Under the pieces are notes generated by a model. That model was not told where the DNA came from. It searched no databases and saw only the letters and a program-made list of their open reading frames with translations. 64,000 nucleotides of DNA, taken from assembly GCA_902800595.1 (NCBI GenBank), contig CADCFA010000007.1:1-64000 (forward strand), written 5' to 3'. The translations under genes and the position numbers were made by a program. This document shows positions 1 to 10,391 of this stretch, piece by piece. How positions within the stretch are numbered: the stretch's first letter is position 1; every line of letters starts with the position of its first letter. Source of the DNA: an uncultured Prevotellaceae bacterium. GTDB lineage: Bacteria; Bacteroidota; Bacteroidia; Bacteroidales; Bacteroidaceae.

Positions 1-1701
1 CCAGTAGCAGCGTCCCTTCTGGGTGAAGAAGAGCAGCGTGTTGTGCATCGTGGCGGGATAGATATACTCGGTGAAGTCGTTGTCGCGATGACGGGCGGCT
101 TTGGCACCGACACCTCCCCTGCCCTGCTCGTGGAAGTCGGCCAGCGGGGTGCGCTTGATATAGCCCATGTGTGAGATGGTGATCACAACGGGATCGTCGG
201 GATAGAAGTCCTCGGCGTTGAACTCATGGTCGAACGGGATGATCTCCGTGCGGCGCTCGTCGCCATACTTCTCCTTCACCTCAAGCAGATCCTGCTTCAT
301 CACCTCCTTGCAACGCTCGGGGTTGTCGAGGATCTCCTGCAAGTCGGCAATGAGCTTCTGCAGATCGTCGAACTCCTGATGGAGCTGATCGACACGCAGA
401 CCTGTGAGCTGTGCCAGACGCATATCAACGATAGCCTTTGACTGGAGCTCATCAAGCTCGAAGCGAACCTCCAAGTTGCGCTGGGCATCGGTTGGGGTCT
501 TACTGTTTCTAATAATGTGTACCACCTCGTCGATGTTGTTCACGGCGATGATCAAGCCTTCGAGGATGTGGGCACGCTCCTGGGCTTTCCTCAGGTCGTA
601 CTTGGTGCGACGGATGGTCACATCATGACGGTGCTCCACGAAGTACTTCACGCACTCCTTGAGTGAGAGCAGACGGGGACGACCCTTCACCAGAGCAATG
701 TTATTCACTGAGAATGAGCTCTGTAGGGCTGTCATCTTGAAGAGTTTGTTGAGCAGCACGTTGGCATTGGCGTCGCGCTTGCAGTCAACCACGATACGCA
801 TACCCTGACGGCCTGACTCATCGTTGACATTTGCCACACCTTCAATCTTATGCTGGTTGGCGAGATCGGCGATATAAGCCACCAGGTCTGCCTTGTTGAC
901 ACCATAAGGAATCTCGGTAACGACAATCTTATCGTGGGTCTCACCACTCTCAATCTCTGCCTTTGCACGCATCACGATACGTCCACGACCTGTCTCGTAG
1001 GCATCGCGCACGCCCTGAAGACCATAGATATAGGCTCCTGTAGGGAAGTCGGGACCCGGGATATACTGCATCAGGCCGTCGGTGTCGATATCGGGATTGT
1101 CGATATAGGCACAGCAGCCGTCGATGACCTCACTGAGGTTATGGGTGGGCATGTTGGTAGCCATACCGACGGCAATACCGTTACCACCATTAACAAGGAG
1201 GTTAGGAATCTTGGTTGGCATCACGGTGGGCTCCTCGAGCGAGTCGTCGAAGTTGTTCATCATATCAACGGTCTCCTTGTCGAGGTCGTCCATGATGTGC
1301 TCACCCATCTTTGAGAGACGGCACTCCGTGTATCGCATGGCAGCGGGTGAGTCACCATCCACTGAACCATAGTTACCCTGACCGTCAACCAGCGTGTAAC
1401 GCATGTTCCAGTCCTGTGCCATACGAACGAGGGCACCATAGACAGAGCTGTCGCCGTGGGGGTGGTACTTACCGAGCACCTCACCTACTACGCGCGCACA
1501 TTTCTTATAAGGTTGGGTGGAAACGTTGTTGATGCCCATCATACCATAGAGGATACGACGGTGAACGGGCTTGAAGCCGTCGCGCACATCGGGAAGTGCA
1601 CGTGCCACAATGACTGACATAGAGTAGTCGATGTAGCTGGATTTCATTTCTTCCTCGATGTTGATCTTAATAATTCTGTCGTTGTCGAATGTCTGATCCA
1701 T
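1..1701 (-). CDS. gyrA: DNA gyrase subunit A, N-terminal part (runs off the window)
   Basis: This is the breakage-reunion subunit of DNA gyrase, which with GyrB introduces negative supercoils. The frame is open from an ATG at 1701 to base 1, giving 567 codons; the missing part is the rest of the C-terminal beta-pinwheel domain. It starts [19 protein letters not shown] and carries the quinolone-resistance region [10 protein letters not shown] at residues 80-89, followed by the catalytic-tyrosine region before the GyrA coiled coil. Ser85 matches E. coli Ser83, but Gly89 stands where E. coli has Asp87. A two-part Bacteroidetes promoter lies at 1804-1835. GyrA is preferred over ParC because of the overall similarity, but the pinwheel GyrA box that would settle it is outside the window. 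Confidence 0.95.
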   Translation of the reverse strand, partial: MDQTFDNDRIIKINIEEEMKSSYIDYSMSVIVARALPDVRDGFKPVHRRILYGMMGINNVSTQPYKKCARVVGEVLGKYHPHGDSSVYGALVRMAQDWNMRYTLVDGQGNYGSVDGDSPAAMRYTECRLSKMGEHIMDDLDKETVDMMNNFDDSLEEPTVMPTKIPNLLVNGGNGIAVGMATNMPTHNLSEVIDGCCAYIDNPDIDTDGLMQYIPGPDFPTGAYIYGLQGVRDAYETGRGRIVMRAKAEIESGETHDKIVVTEIPYGVNKADLVAYIADLANQHKIEGVANVNDESGRQGMRIVVDCKRDANANVLLNKLFKMTALQSSFSVNNIALVKGRPRLLSLKECVKYFVEHRHDVTIRRTKYDLRKAQERAHILEGLIIAVNNIDEVVHIIRNSKTPTDAQRNLEVRFELDELQSKAIVDMRLAQLTGLRVDQLHQEFDDLQKLIADLQEILDNPERCKEVMKQDLLEVKEKYGDERRTEIIPFDHEFNAEDFYPDDPVVITISHMGYIKRTPLADFHEQGRGGVGAKAARHRDNDFTEYIYPATMHNTLLFFTQKGRCYW

Positions 1702-1718
1702 TGATTTTTAAATTCTTG

Positions 1719-1750
1719 TATTTTTTACTTTTTTACTCTTTTACTTTTTC
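1719..1750. repeat. TTTTTAC-type short tandem repeat in gyrA leader
   Basis: The stretch is an irregular run of T4-6 separated by AC, in units of about 8-9 bp. Similar arrays are seen at 4487-4523 and 21665-21696 in this window, always between genes. Confidence 0.6.
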
Positions 1751-1803
1751 AATATTTCGCGTTTAAGGCACTTTTTAAGCCCGCTGACGCGTTTTTAACC
1801 GTG

Positions 1804-1835
1804 CAAAGGTAGTCATTTTTTTATAAAGAGCCAAA
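1804..1835 (-). promoter_or_regulatory. Promoter of gyrA
   Basis: On the minus strand the -7 element TACCTTTG (1804-1811) follows TTTG (1832-1835) with a 20-nt spacer, the Bacteroidetes sigma-ABfr arrangement. Transcription would start near 1797, leaving a leader of about 95 nt that includes a pyrimidine/TTTTTAC-rich stretch. Confidence 0.8.
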
Positions 1836-1910
1836 CCTTTTAAGCTATTTTAAAAGGAATTGCTCTCTTTTTTTATCGCTATTTTGGCATGGTGTTTGCA
1901 AAATAATTAG

Positions 1911-1918
1911 TATATTTG
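1911..1918 (+). promoter_or_regulatory. Probable -7 element of the clpC promoter
   Basis: TATATTTG fits TAnnTTTG and lies 28 nt before the clpC ATG, giving a leader of about 20 nt. No TTTG sits at the standard spacing; the nearest are 12 and 24 nt upstream, so the upstream half is weak. Confidence 0.55.
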
Positions 1919-1946
1919 CAAAGTGAAAGAAAGGAATTAGTATTTT

Positions 1947-4478
1947 ATGACGAGTCAATTTTCGCCAAAAGTATCAGAAATACTGGCTTTTTCACGAGAA
2001 GAAGCCGCAAGACTGGCCAGTCGCTCTGTCGGACCAGAACACCTGTTGCTGGGTATGCTCAGAAGCACGGAAGGTCCGGTGATTGACCTGTTTCACCGTC
2101 TGAACCTGAACCTTCAGTCGGTGAAAACCGAACTGGAACAGCGTGTGAGAGAGGATGAGATAGGTATGCCTATTCACACCTCAGATCTCGTGCTGAACGA
2201 GAAAGCCAGTAATATTCTGAAACTTGCCGTGCTGGAGGCGCGTATCCAGCGTACAACCAAAGTAGATGAACAGCACCTGCTGCTCGCCATTCTGCATGAT
2301 GCGGTGAACAATGGTGCCAAACAAGTATTAGAACTGAATAATATGAATTACGAAGACGTGATGGCTATGCTGCATGCTCCTATGAAGGAGAACAGCATTA
2401 CCAACGGTATAGGTCTGCCCGATGAAGAAGAAGACGAATTTGAGGATGCAACGACTAGTAAATCTGCAGCTTCGTCGGCATCGAACACGGCGACAGCCCA
2501 GAAGAAGCCTGCCTCGAAGACGCCTGTTCTGGACACCTTCGGCACTGACCTGACAGCTGCTGCGGCTGAAGGAAAGCTCGACCCGTGTGTGGGTCGTGAG
2601 AAGGAGATCCAACGCATCATCGAGATCCTGGGACGCAGAAAGAAGAATAATCCTATTCTAATTGGTGAACCAGGTGTGGGTAAGAGTGCCATCGTGGAAG
2701 GACTGGCACAGTTGATTGCCAATCACCACACCAGTCCGATGCTCTTCGGCAAGCGTATCTACACCCTTGACATGACGGGGATTGTGGCTGGCACGAAGTA
2801 TCGCGGACAGTTTGAGGAGCGTCTGAAAGTGCTGATGAAGGAGTTGGAGGCTAACCCCGACGTGATCGTGTTTATCGACGAGATTCACACGATTATCGGT
2901 GCCGGTTCTACACCTGGCTCTATGGATGCCGCCAACATCATGAAACCAGCGCTTGCAAGGGGTACGATACAGTGTATCGGTGCCACTACGCTCGACGAGT
3001 ACCGCAACTCTATTGAGAAAGACGGTGCGTTGGAGCGCAGATTCCAGAAGGTACAGGTGGAGCCGACGACCAACGAGGAGACGCTGCAGATCTTGAAGAA
3101 CATCAAAGACCGCTATGAGCATCATCACCACGTGAGCTATACGGACGAGGCGCTGGTGGCTTGTGTCAATTTGACAGCCCGTTATGTGACAGACCGCTTT
3201 ATGCCAGACAAGGCTATCGATGCACTCGACGAGACTGGCTCACGCGTACATCTCTCTAATTCACAGGTACCTCCCGAGATTGCAGAGAAGGAGAAGGAGA
3301 TTGCCAGCGTGAAAGAAAAGAAGCAGCTGGCTGTGAAGAATCAGAACTTTGAACTGGCTGCAGGCTATCGTGACAGACAGACACAGCTGGAGGCGGAGCT
3401 GAAAGAGATGAACGAACGCTGGAGCAAGGGTGAAGACGAAGAGCGTCAGATGGTGGATGCCGAACAGGTGGCAGAAGTTGTGTCGATGATGACTGGTGTG
3501 CCTGCTCAAAGAGTTGCCGAACAGGAAGGTATCCGACTGAAAGGTATGGCTCAGGAACTGAAGAGTGCTGTGATTGCTCAGGATAAGGCTATCGACAAGA
3601 TGGTGAAAGCTATTCAGAGAAACCGTGTGGGACTGAAGGATCCGAACCATCCTATCGGCGTGTTTATGTTCCTTGGTCCTACGGGTGTGGGTAAGACATA
3701 TCTCGCCAAGAAACTGGCTGAGTTTATGTTTGGCAGTCCTGACGCACTCATCCGTATCGACATGAGTGAATATACGGAGAGCTTCAACACCTCAAGACTG
3801 ATTGGTGCACCTCCGGGATACGTGGGCTATGAGGAAGGCGGACAGCTGACAGAGCGTGTGAGGCGTCACCCCTACTCGATTGTCTTGCTCGACGAGATTG
3901 AGAAGGCACATGGCAACGTGTTCAACCTGCTACTGCAGGTGCTTGACGAGGGACGCCTGACGGATGGTAACGGACGGTTCGTAGATTTCCGCAATACGGT
4001 AATCATCATGACCTCGAATGCCGGAACCCGTCAGTTGAAGGACTTCGGACGCGGTGTTGGCTTCAGTGCCTCAGGCAGTACGGGACTGATGTTGAACGAA
4101 CAGGATAAGGAACATGCAAGAAATATTGTACAGAAGGCACTGTCGAAGCAGTTCTCACCTGAGTTCCTGAACCGTCTGGATGAGATTATCACCTTCGACC
4201 AGCTCGACCTGGAGGCTATCAAGAAGATTATTGATATTGAACTGAAGAGTCTCTATAAGCGCATTGAGCAGATTGGCTATAAGATCAGTCTGGCAGAAGA
4301 TGCCAAGGAGTTTGTGGCAACGAAAGGCTATGATGTGCAGTTTGGTGCACGTCCACTGAAACGCGCCATCCAAAACTATATCGAGGATGGTGTCAGTGAC
4401 ATCATCGTGAATGGCGACTTGCCGCTAGGTTCCGTCATCCATATCACCTTAAAAGATAATGAGTTAGCGTTTAGCTAA
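1947..4478 (+). CDS. clpC: ATP-dependent Clp protease ATPase subunit ClpC
   Basis: This 843-residue Hsp100 unfoldase feeds proteins to ClpP. Domains in order: paired Clp_N repeats (about 1-145), an acidic and Ala/Ser-rich linker (about 155-200), AAA+ module 1 with Walker A GEPGVGKS at 240-247, a UVR-like middle coiled coil (about 450-490), AAA+ module 2 with GPTGVGKT at 577-584, and the C-terminal D2-small domain. The UVR-like middle segment and the length favour ClpC over ClpB or ClpA. It is divergent from gyrA with its own promoter, and its stop codon lies inside a terminator-like hairpin (4461-4481). It faces nadE tail to tail. Confidence 0.95.
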   Translation: MTSQFSPKVSEILAFSREEAARLASRSVGPEHLLLGMLRSTEGPVIDLFHRLNLNLQSVKTELEQRVREDEIGMPIHTSDLVLNEKASNILKLAVLEARIQRTTKVDEQHLLLAILHDAVNNGAKQVLELNNMNYEDVMAMLHAPMKENSITNGIGLPDEEEDEFEDATTSKSAASSASNTATAQKKPASKTPVLDTFGTDLTAAAAEGKLDPCVGREKEIQRIIEILGRRKKNNPILIGEPGVGKSAIVEGLAQLIANHHTSPMLFGKRIYTLDMTGIVAGTKYRGQFEERLKVLMKELEANPDVIVFIDEIHTIIGAGSTPGSMDAANIMKPALARGTIQCIGATTLDEYRNSIEKDGALERRFQKVQVEPTTNEETLQILKNIKDRYEHHHHVSYTDEALVACVNLTARYVTDRFMPDKAIDALDETGSRVHLSNSQVPPEIAEKEKEIASVKEKKQLAVKNQNFELAAGYRDRQTQLEAELKEMNERWSKGEDEERQMVDAEQVAEVVSMMTGVPAQRVAEQEGIRLKGMAQELKSAVIAQDKAIDKMVKAIQRNRVGLKDPNHPIGVFMFLGPTGVGKTYLAKKLAEFMFGSPDALIRIDMSEYTESFNTSRLIGAPPGYVGYEEGGQLTERVRRHPYSIVLLDEIEKAHGNVFNLLLQVLDEGRLTDGNGRFVDFRNTVIIMTSNAGTRQLKDFGRGVGFSASGSTGLMLNEQDKEHARNIVQKALSKQFSPEFLNRLDEIITFDQLDLEAIKKIIDIELKSLYKRIEQIGYKISLAEDAKEFVATKGYDVQFGARPLKRAIQNYIEDGVSDIIVNGDLPLGSVIHITLKDNELAFS

Positions 4479-4490
4479 CTCATTTCTTTT
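4461..4490 (+). terminator. Rho-independent terminator overlapping clpC stop
   Basis: GAGTTAGC (4461-4468) and GCTAACTC (4474-4481) form a perfect 8-bp stem with a 5-nt loop, followed by a T-rich tract. The clpC TAA (4476-4478) lies in the second arm. Confidence 0.7.
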
Positions 4491-4523
4491 TACCCTTTTA
4501 CCTTTTTACCCTTTTACCTTTAC
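4487..4523. repeat. TTTTTACCC/TTTTACC tandem repeat
   Basis: Two copies of a 16-nt unit made of T-runs alternating with ACCC and ACC lie between the convergent clpC and nadE genes. The array touches the nadE stop at 4520. It is the most regular of three similar arrays in the window. Confidence 0.65.
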
Positions 4524-6430
4524 AAGCTCTCGCATTCCTTCAGCCACAAGGCACTCGAGGCATCGCTCGGCATGCGCCAGTCACCACGCGGTGACAGACT
4601 CACACTTCCCACCTTAGGACCATCAGGCAGACAACTGCGCTTGAACTGCTGATTGAAGAAACGGCGACAGAATGTCGTGAGCCATTTCTTGATGGTAGCA
4701 TCGTCGTAAGTATTGGCAAATGCCTTCTGAGCCATCATGAAAATCTTCTTCGGGCTGAAGCCATAGCGCAAGAAGTAATAGATAAAAAAGTCGTGAAGCT
4801 CATAGGGGCCTACAAGGTCTTCGGTCTTCTGCTTGATATTACCATGCTTGTCGGCAGGAATGAGTTCCGGAGAGATAGGTGTATCCACAATGTCAAGCAG
4901 CGTTTCGGTTGCCATCTCGGATGACACATAGGTGACGAGATAACGGATGAGGGTCTTTGGCACGCCGGCATTAACACCATACATCGACATATGATCGCCA
5001 TTATAGGTGGCCCATCCTAAAGCCAGTTCCGAGAGATCGCCTGTACCGATGACTATAGCATTCTCCTTGTTGGCAACATCCATCAGAATCTGCGTGCGCT
5101 CACGAGCCTGTGAATTCTCATAGGTGATATCGTGAAGATTCTTATCGTGCTCAATATCCTTGAAATGCTGAGTGACAGCCTCTGCAATGCTAATCTCACG
5201 GATGGTGACACCCAAGGTCTGCATCAGCTTTACGGCATTGTTGTGGGTGCGGTCAGTGGTGCCGAAACCTGGCATCGTGATACCGATGATACCCTTACGG
5301 TTAAGGTCAAGCTTATCGAAGGCTTTGACGATTATGAGCAGAGCCAATGTGGAGTCGAGACCGCCACTGATGCCGATAACCGCTTTCTGGGCGTTGATAT
5401 GGTAAAGACGCTTTGCAAGTCCTGCCACCTGAATATTGAGGATCTCCTCGCAAGCAGACTGCATATCCTCGTTTTTCGGTATAAACGGATGGGGATCGAT
5501 AGACCGCTGCAGTTCAAATTCGTGTGGTTGTACTGGTTTACAAGTAACCTCCACAGCATGTGAATGACGTTGGGCATTGATGAACGTGGTGTTCTGACGA
5601 CGCTCTACGCGCAGTTTCTCAATGTCGATCTGACACTGCTGTATCTGTGGAGAGAAACTGAAGCGGTCACCTTCTACCAACAACTGTCCGTTCTCGAAAA
5701 TCATTGCATTACCACCATAGACCACATCCTGTGTGGATTCACCGAAGCCGCTGCTGGCATATACATAGCCGCTGATGGTACGAGCACTCTGCTGAGCTAA
5801 CAAGGACTTGAGGTAGGCATGCTTACCGATAAGCTCATTGCTAGCAGAGAGGTTGAAGATAATATCGGCACCAGAGAGTGCCAGATTGTTGCTGGGCGGA
5901 ATAGGTGCCCACACATCTTCGCAGATCTCCACACCAAACTTCATACCATCAGAAGTGACAAAGACCTTGGGTTCTGCGCTGACAGAAACAGTGTTACCTG
6001 CATAAATACATGTGATGGGGTTCATATCCTGCGCTGAAGCAAACCAACGTTTCTCATAAAACTCGGCATAGTTGGGCAGATAGGTCTTCGGCACAAGACC
6101 TAACAGCTGACCTCCTTGAATCACAGCGGCGCAGTTGTACAACAGGCCATTGATCACCACAGGTAAGCCGACAATAGAGATAATATCGAGTTTACGTGTA
6201 AAATCGAGCAGTGTGATAATACCACTTTCGGCACGGTCGAGCAACAGCTGCTCTTTAAAGAGATCCTGACAGGTGTAGCCGGTGATACAGAGCTCTGGAA
6301 ACACAATCACCTCTATGCCACGACCTTCAGCCTGAGCGATAACACTCTCTATCTGCTGGATGTTGTAATCCACATCAGCCACCTTTACAGCAGGAACGGC
6401 AGCTGCCACTTTCACAAATCCATATTTCAT
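4520..6430 (-). CDS. nadE: Glutamine-dependent NAD+ synthetase
   Basis: This 636-residue enzyme makes NAD+ from nicotinate adenine dinucleotide, ATP and glutamine, the last step of NAD synthesis. The N-terminal nitrilase-type glutaminase domain (about 1-300) shows the catalytic triad Glu46 (VFPELC), Lys115 (VPKTY) and Cys170 (GVEICEDVW). The C-terminal synthetase domain has the PP-loop GISGGLDST at 353-361. The length fits the two-domain, glutamine-using form rather than the short ammonia-dependent form. Its ATG overlaps the stop of the DUF2027-type gene by 4 nt (ATGA), so translation is probably coupled. Confidence 0.95.
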   Translation of the reverse strand: MKYGFVKVAAAVPAVKVADVDYNIQQIESVIAQAEGRGIEVIVFPELCITGYTCQDLFKEQLLLDRAESGIITLLDFTRKLDIISIVGLPVVINGLLYNCAAVIQGGQLLGLVPKTYLPNYAEFYEKRWFASAQDMNPITCIYAGNTVSVSAEPKVFVTSDGMKFGVEICEDVWAPIPPSNNLALSGADIIFNLSASNELIGKHAYLKSLLAQQSARTISGYVYASSGFGESTQDVVYGGNAMIFENGQLLVEGDRFSFSPQIQQCQIDIEKLRVERRQNTTFINAQRHSHAVEVTCKPVQPHEFELQRSIDPHPFIPKNEDMQSACEEILNIQVAGLAKRLYHINAQKAVIGISGGLDSTLALLIIVKAFDKLDLNRKGIIGITMPGFGTTDRTHNNAVKLMQTLGVTIREISIAEAVTQHFKDIEHDKNLHDITYENSQARERTQILMDVANKENAIVIGTGDLSELALGWATYNGDHMSMYGVNAGVPKTLIRYLVTYVSSEMATETLLDIVDTPISPELIPADKHGNIKQKTEDLVGPYELHDFFIYYFLRYGFSPKKIFMMAQKAFANTYDDATIKKWLTTFCRRFFNQQFKRSCLPDGPKVGSVSLSPRGDWRMPSDASSALWLKECESL

Positions 6431-7131
6431 AACTTTACTTTTTGGATGTCGTTTTCAATCAGTGTGTAAATAAGTGAAGGCTGTTCAAAGAAGGGATTCT
6501 CACGGAAGGCATGAAGCTTATAGAACTTCACGGGATCCATGCGAACATCAGCATTGACAGGTGACTTCAGAAGAAAATGCTTATCACGCTTATAAGCCAC
6601 AAACTGGATGCAACAATGCTCAAACTCATTCAGGTCTTCACGACCGAACTCCTCTATGAACTCTTTGGTGTTGGGCTCTATCTCACCTTCCGCACGCACC
6701 TGCCAGGCGGTGCCTTCAGCTGTCAGATAGGTGTAACGCAGATAGTAATTCGAGTCGTTCACCAGATAGGTCTCGAAACGTGTCTGCATGAGTTCCTTCA
6801 CATTCATCGGCACAAAAGCCAGAAAGACACTCAACTTGTCACCTCCTTGTCGTTCTTCGGGTTTTGCCTTGAAAGTGATGGGCTTATCAGCTGGCTCTAA
6901 CTCTTCCTCTTCATCATTGGCTGCCAAAGCAGCTTTCACTGAGGTAGCCTTCGCCTCTACTACATGACGGGTATCATAATTCTCGTCGCCAACAACCACA
7001 ACTTCCGTGAGGCGCATAGGCACCTGGAAGCCATCTTCGTCTTCTACGAGTACGATATTCTTTCCTTGGAAACCGGCAACAGTTCCACCGCCGACTTCAC
7101 TTAAAAATCTTACTTTGTCTCCTATCTTCAT
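6427..7131 (-). CDS. DUF2027-type protein without Smr domain
   Basis: This 234-residue protein of unknown function matches, by recollection of the family, the DUF2027 region of Bacteroidetes Smr/MutS-family proteins: an SH3-like start (MKIGDKVRFLSEVGGG), an acidic linker near 80-90, then a beta-rich domain ending in the FYKLHAFRENPFF block. Homologues I recall continue for about 100 residues into a C-terminal Smr nuclease domain; here the frame stops right after the DUF2027 part and overlaps nadE by ATGA. The start at 7131 is chosen over an in-frame ATG at 7158 because the -7 promoter element covers the upstream ATG. The leader would be under 20 nt. Confidence 0.75.
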   Translation of the reverse strand: MKIGDKVRFLSEVGGGTVAGFQGKNIVLVEDEDGFQVPMRLTEVVVVGDENYDTRHVVEAKATSVKAALAANDEEEELEPADKPITFKAKPEERQGGDKLSVFLAFVPMNVKELMQTRFETYLVNDSNYYLRYTYLTAEGTAWQVRAEGEIEPNTKEFIEEFGREDLNEFEHCCIQFVAYKRDKHFLLKSPVNADVRMDPVKFYKLHAFRENPFFEQPSLIYTLIENDIQKVKL

Positions 7132-7155
7132 AGATTTTGATTTAGAAACTGGCGG

Positions 7156-7187
7156 CAAAGGTAAACAAAAAAGCCCGAACTACCAAA
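7156..7187 (-). promoter_or_regulatory. Promoter of the DUF2027-nadE pair
   Basis: TACCTTTG (7156-7163) and TTTG (7184-7187) are separated by 20 nt on the minus strand. The element overlaps the atp operon terminator hairpin, and its position rules out the upstream in-frame ATG of the next gene. Confidence 0.75.
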
Positions 7188-7202
7188 CGTTCGGGCTTTT
7201 TT
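7167..7202 (-). terminator. Rho-independent terminator of the atp operon
   Basis: A perfect 14-bp inverted repeat (7167-7180 and 7189-7202), with a GCCCGAAC core flanked by A6 and T6 and an 8-nt loop, follows the atpG stop at 7227. The symmetric A and T tracts make it potentially bidirectional. Confidence 0.9.
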
Positions 7203-7226
7203 CTTACAGAATGCTTTTGCGAGGCA

Positions 7227-8198
7227 TCAGTTGTTAATGGAACCGCCGACGATATCGAGCAGTTCACTGGTGATTGCCTGCTGGCGTCCCTTGTTGTACT
7301 GCAAACTGAGTTCACGCAACAGCTCATCGGCATTGTCGGTGGCTGTCTGCATGGCTACCATACGGGCAGCATGCTCTGAGGCATTGCTATCGAGCAGAGC
7401 CGTGTAGAACAACAGGTGAGCATACTTCGGAAGAAGTTCAGAGAGCACTGTGTTCATGTCAGGCTCCACGATGAAGTTATCGTTGAGGGGCTTAACATTA
7501 CTTTCCTTCTGCTCAGACTGACGCTCACCGCGCTTCTTGAGATACTCCTGCGACTCCTTCGTAGCAATCACACTCGTCAGGTCGCGTTCGTGATCTGCAT
7601 TGAGTTCTGTCTCGAGGTCGATAGGCAGGAAGGTCTTACGGGTGAGAATCTGAGAGCCTGCGCTCTTGAAGTGATGATAGATAAGTTCTACCTTGTCGAT
7701 CTCACCTTCATAAAACTTTCCTCCCAACTCCATTGCAATCTCTATACACTTCTGGACGTTTGGCTTGTCGGCTAATGCTGAGAACTCGCCTTGAATGTTG
7801 AGACCCAGTTTCTTTGCCTTCTCATAGACCTTACGACCAATGGGATAGATCTCTACGTTTTCGCGACCGATCTCTTCTGCGTATTTATCAACGGCGTGCA
7901 TCATCATCCTGATGGTGTTGGCATTGAAGCCACCACACAAAGAGGAGTTGGAAGTGAACACGACGAGAGCAACACGCTTGACTGGGCGCTGCTGGTCGAA
8001 GACAGTATGTGCCTCAGCTTCGGCTGCGATGAAAGACTTGAGGATGTGCTCCAGCATCGTCTCGTAAGGCAGCATATTCTGAATAGCTACCTGTGCATGA
8101 TGCAGTTTGCTAGAGGCCACCATCTTCATCGCCGACGTGATCTTTCGCGTGGAGTTGACTGAGGCTATGCGGCCTTTAATTTCTTTCAGGCTGGGCAT
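7227..8198 (-). CDS. atpG: F1Fo ATP synthase gamma subunit
   Basis: The gamma subunit is the central rotor stalk of F1. The protein has 323 residues, somewhat longer than the usual 285-295, the extra length lying in a charged insertion around residues 205-240. The N-terminal coiled coil (IKGRIASVNSTRKITSAMKM) and the C-terminal helix (RMVAMQTATDNADEL) are both recognisable. It is the last gene of the atp operon, 6 nt after atpA and 24 nt before the terminator hairpin. Confidence 0.95.
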   Translation of the reverse strand: MPSLKEIKGRIASVNSTRKITSAMKMVASSKLHHAQVAIQNMLPYETMLEHILKSFIAAEAEAHTVFDQQRPVKRVALVVFTSNSSLCGGFNANTIRMMMHAVDKYAEEIGRENVEIYPIGRKVYEKAKKLGLNIQGEFSALADKPNVQKCIEIAMELGGKFYEGEIDKVELIYHHFKSAGSQILTRKTFLPIDLETELNADHERDLTSVIATKESQEYLKKRGERQSEQKESNVKPLNDNFIVEPDMNTVLSELLPKYAHLLFYTALLDSNASEHAARMVAMQTATDNADELLRELSLQYNKGRQQAITSELLDIVGGSINN

Positions 8199-8204
8199 AG
8201 GCTA

Positions 8205-9791
8205 TCAGGCTTTATAGGTTCCTGCGATGTCAGCCATAACAGCCTCGATCTTTGCAGTTATCTCATCGTCGATCTTTCCGCTGGCAAGCGTCTCAATGAC
8301 TTCGGGATTAGCAGAGCGCAACTTGTCGAGGAAAGACGTCTGGCACTCACGTACCTTATCGATGGGCACTTCACGCATCAGACCGTGTACACCACAATAG
8401 AGGATTGCAATCTGCTCACCTACAGGCATGGGGCTGTACTGCGGCTGAATCAGCAACTGGTTGTTCTTACGTCCACGATCCAGTGTCATCGCTGTCACAG
8501 CATCCATATCACTTGAGAACTTTGAGAAAGCCTCGAGCTCACGATACTGAGCCTGGTCGATCTTCAGTGTACCAGCCACTTTCTTCATTGACTTGATCTG
8601 TGCTGAACCACCTACACGAGATACGGAGATACCTACGTTGATAGCTGGACGGAAACCCTGATTGAAGAGGTTGCTCTCCAGGAATATCTGACCGTCGGTA
8701 ATAGAGATCACATTCGTAGGAATGTAAGCGGAAACGTCACCTGCCTGTGTCTCAATGATAGGAAGAGCGGTCAAAGAGCCACCACCTTTCACATGTCCTT
8801 TCATGCACTCGGGCAGATCGTTCATCTGCTCAGCCACCTCCTGCTGTTCATTCATCTTAGCAGCGCGCTCCAACAGACGAGAGTGGAGATAGAACACGTC
8901 ACCAGGATATGCCTCACGTCCTGAAGGACGGCGGAGGATCAATGATACCTCACGATAAGCCACAGCCTGCTTAGACAGGTCATCATAAACAACCAATGCA
9001 GGAAGTCCACGATCACGGAAATACTCACCGATAGCAGCACCTGCGAATGGTGCATAATACTGCATGGCTGCAGGATCTGCAGCTGTAGCAGCAACTACGA
9101 TGGTATAAGGCATAGCACCATGCTCCTGCAGCGTAGAAACGAGTGCAGCAACAGTAGACGCCTTCTGACCGATGGCTACATAGATACAATAGACAGGCTT
9201 GCCTGCCTCATAGAAACTCTTCTGATTGATGATGGTATCCACAGCAATGGCTGTCTTACCCGTCTGACGGTCACCAATGATGAGCTCACGCTGTCCACGT
9301 CCAATAGGAATCATCGAGTCGATGGCCTTCAGACCTGTCTGCAGCGGCTCCTTCACGGGCTGACGGTAGATCACACCTGGAGCCTTACGATCAAGCGGCA
9401 TTTCGAATGCATTGCTCAGATCGATATCCCCCTTGCCGTCGATAGCCTCTCCCAATGGGTTGATGACACGTCCGAGCATATTATCGTTGACACGAATAGA
9501 AGCAATACGCTTGGTACGCTTTACTATCATGCCTTCCTTGATGCCCGAAGTGGTACCCAGAAGCACACAACCTACGTTGTCTTCTTCCAGGTTCATCACG
9601 ATAGCCATCGTGCCATTCTCAAACTCCAACAACTCGTTGGCCTCTGCATTTCGCAGACCGTAGATACGGGCTACACCGTCGCTGACAGTCAGTACGGTAC
9701 CGACCTCATCGAACTTTTCTGCGCTGGAGATACCCTTGAGTTGATCGAGCAGGACCTGGGATACTTCGCTTGGTTTAATCTTATCTGACAT
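8205..9791 (-). CDS. atpA: F1Fo ATP synthase alpha subunit
   Basis: This is the non-catalytic nucleotide-binding subunit of the F1 hexamer. It has 528 residues, slightly longer than the E. coli protein (513). It shows Walker A GDRQTGKT, the alpha signature [17 protein letters not shown], and the conserved Arg-finger region SVSRVGG. It lies between atpH and atpG on one transcript. Confidence 0.97.
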   Translation of the reverse strand: MSDKIKPSEVSQVLLDQLKGISSAEKFDEVGTVLTVSDGVARIYGLRNAEANELLEFENGTMAIVMNLEEDNVGCVLLGTTSGIKEGMIVKRTKRIASIRVNDNMLGRVINPLGEAIDGKGDIDLSNAFEMPLDRKAPGVIYRQPVKEPLQTGLKAIDSMIPIGRGQRELIIGDRQTGKTAIAVDTIINQKSFYEAGKPVYCIYVAIGQKASTVAALVSTLQEHGAMPYTIVVAATAADPAAMQYYAPFAGAAIGEYFRDRGLPALVVYDDLSKQAVAYREVSLILRRPSGREAYPGDVFYLHSRLLERAAKMNEQQEVAEQMNDLPECMKGHVKGGGSLTALPIIETQAGDVSAYIPTNVISITDGQIFLESNLFNQGFRPAINVGISVSRVGGSAQIKSMKKVAGTLKIDQAQYRELEAFSKFSSDMDAVTAMTLDRGRKNNQLLIQPQYSPMPVGEQIAILYCGVHGLMREVPIDKVRECQTSFLDKLRSANPEVIETLASGKIDDEITAKIEAVMADIAGTYKA

Positions 9792-9843
9792 TAATGTAAA
9801 ATTTTTAAATTAAATAATGTAACAATGTAAGAATTACATTCGT

Positions 9844-10380
9844 TCATTTTCTCAACTGAGTGAGAATGGAGTTAAGCTGAGCCTTGACACTGGCGTCCAT
9901 GCGATAGGTGTCGTACTCCAGGATAAAGCCACCGATGATATCGGGGTTCACCTCTGTCTCGAACTCCACTGTTCCATTAGTCTTACTCTCCACCATCTGG
10001 CGCATCTTCTGCTCTGTGGCAGCGGATACAGCGGCAGCGGTGATGAGACGTCCTCGGATGACATTCTTCTGTTGGCGGTAAAGCGTGACGTACGAATTGG
10101 CGATGAACTGCATCACACCCTCACGGTCCTCTTTCAGTACAAGCTGAATGAAAGCCTTGGTCAACTCAGAGACCTTCTTACCGACAGCTGTCAACAATAA
10201 TGCCTCTTTCTTGTCCTTTGAGAGCATCGGGTTGTCTATCGTAAACCGCAGCTGTGGCACCTCAACAAAGCTCTTAGCGAGCTGCTGCATCTCGGCGTAA
10301 ACAGCATCCTCGATTTTCGCGTCAGTAGCACTCTTCAAGAGCGCACGGGCGTATCTTACCGATATGACTCCTATATCCAT
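9844..10380 (-). CDS. atpH: F1Fo ATP synthase delta subunit
   Basis: The delta subunit joins F1 to the peripheral stalk. The protein has 178 residues and the OSCP fold pattern: an N-terminal helical bundle beginning with VRYARALLKSA, and a C-terminal part ending in GGFILEYDTYRMDASVKAQL, the conserved OSCP signature. It starts 11 nt after atpF. A 52-nt A/T-rich gap separates it from atpA. Confidence 0.93.
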   Translation of the reverse strand: MDIGVISVRYARALLKSATDAKIEDAVYAEMQQLAKSFVEVPQLRFTIDNPMLSKDKKEALLLTAVGKKVSELTKAFIQLVLKEDREGVMQFIANSYVTLYRQQKNVIRGRLITAAAVSAATEQKMRQMVESKTNGTVEFETEVNPDIIGGFILEYDTYRMDASVKAQLNSILTQLRK

Positions 10381-10391
10381 ACGTTACAAAC

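Noticed and set aside
850..1314. Open frame of 154 codons on the plus strand inside gyrA
   Set aside because: It is a shadow of gyrA, which has clear family motifs on the other strand; the peptide has no recognisable features.
9120..9788. 222-codon frame antisense to atpA
   Set aside because: It is a shadow of a highly conserved gene, with no promoter or family resemblance.
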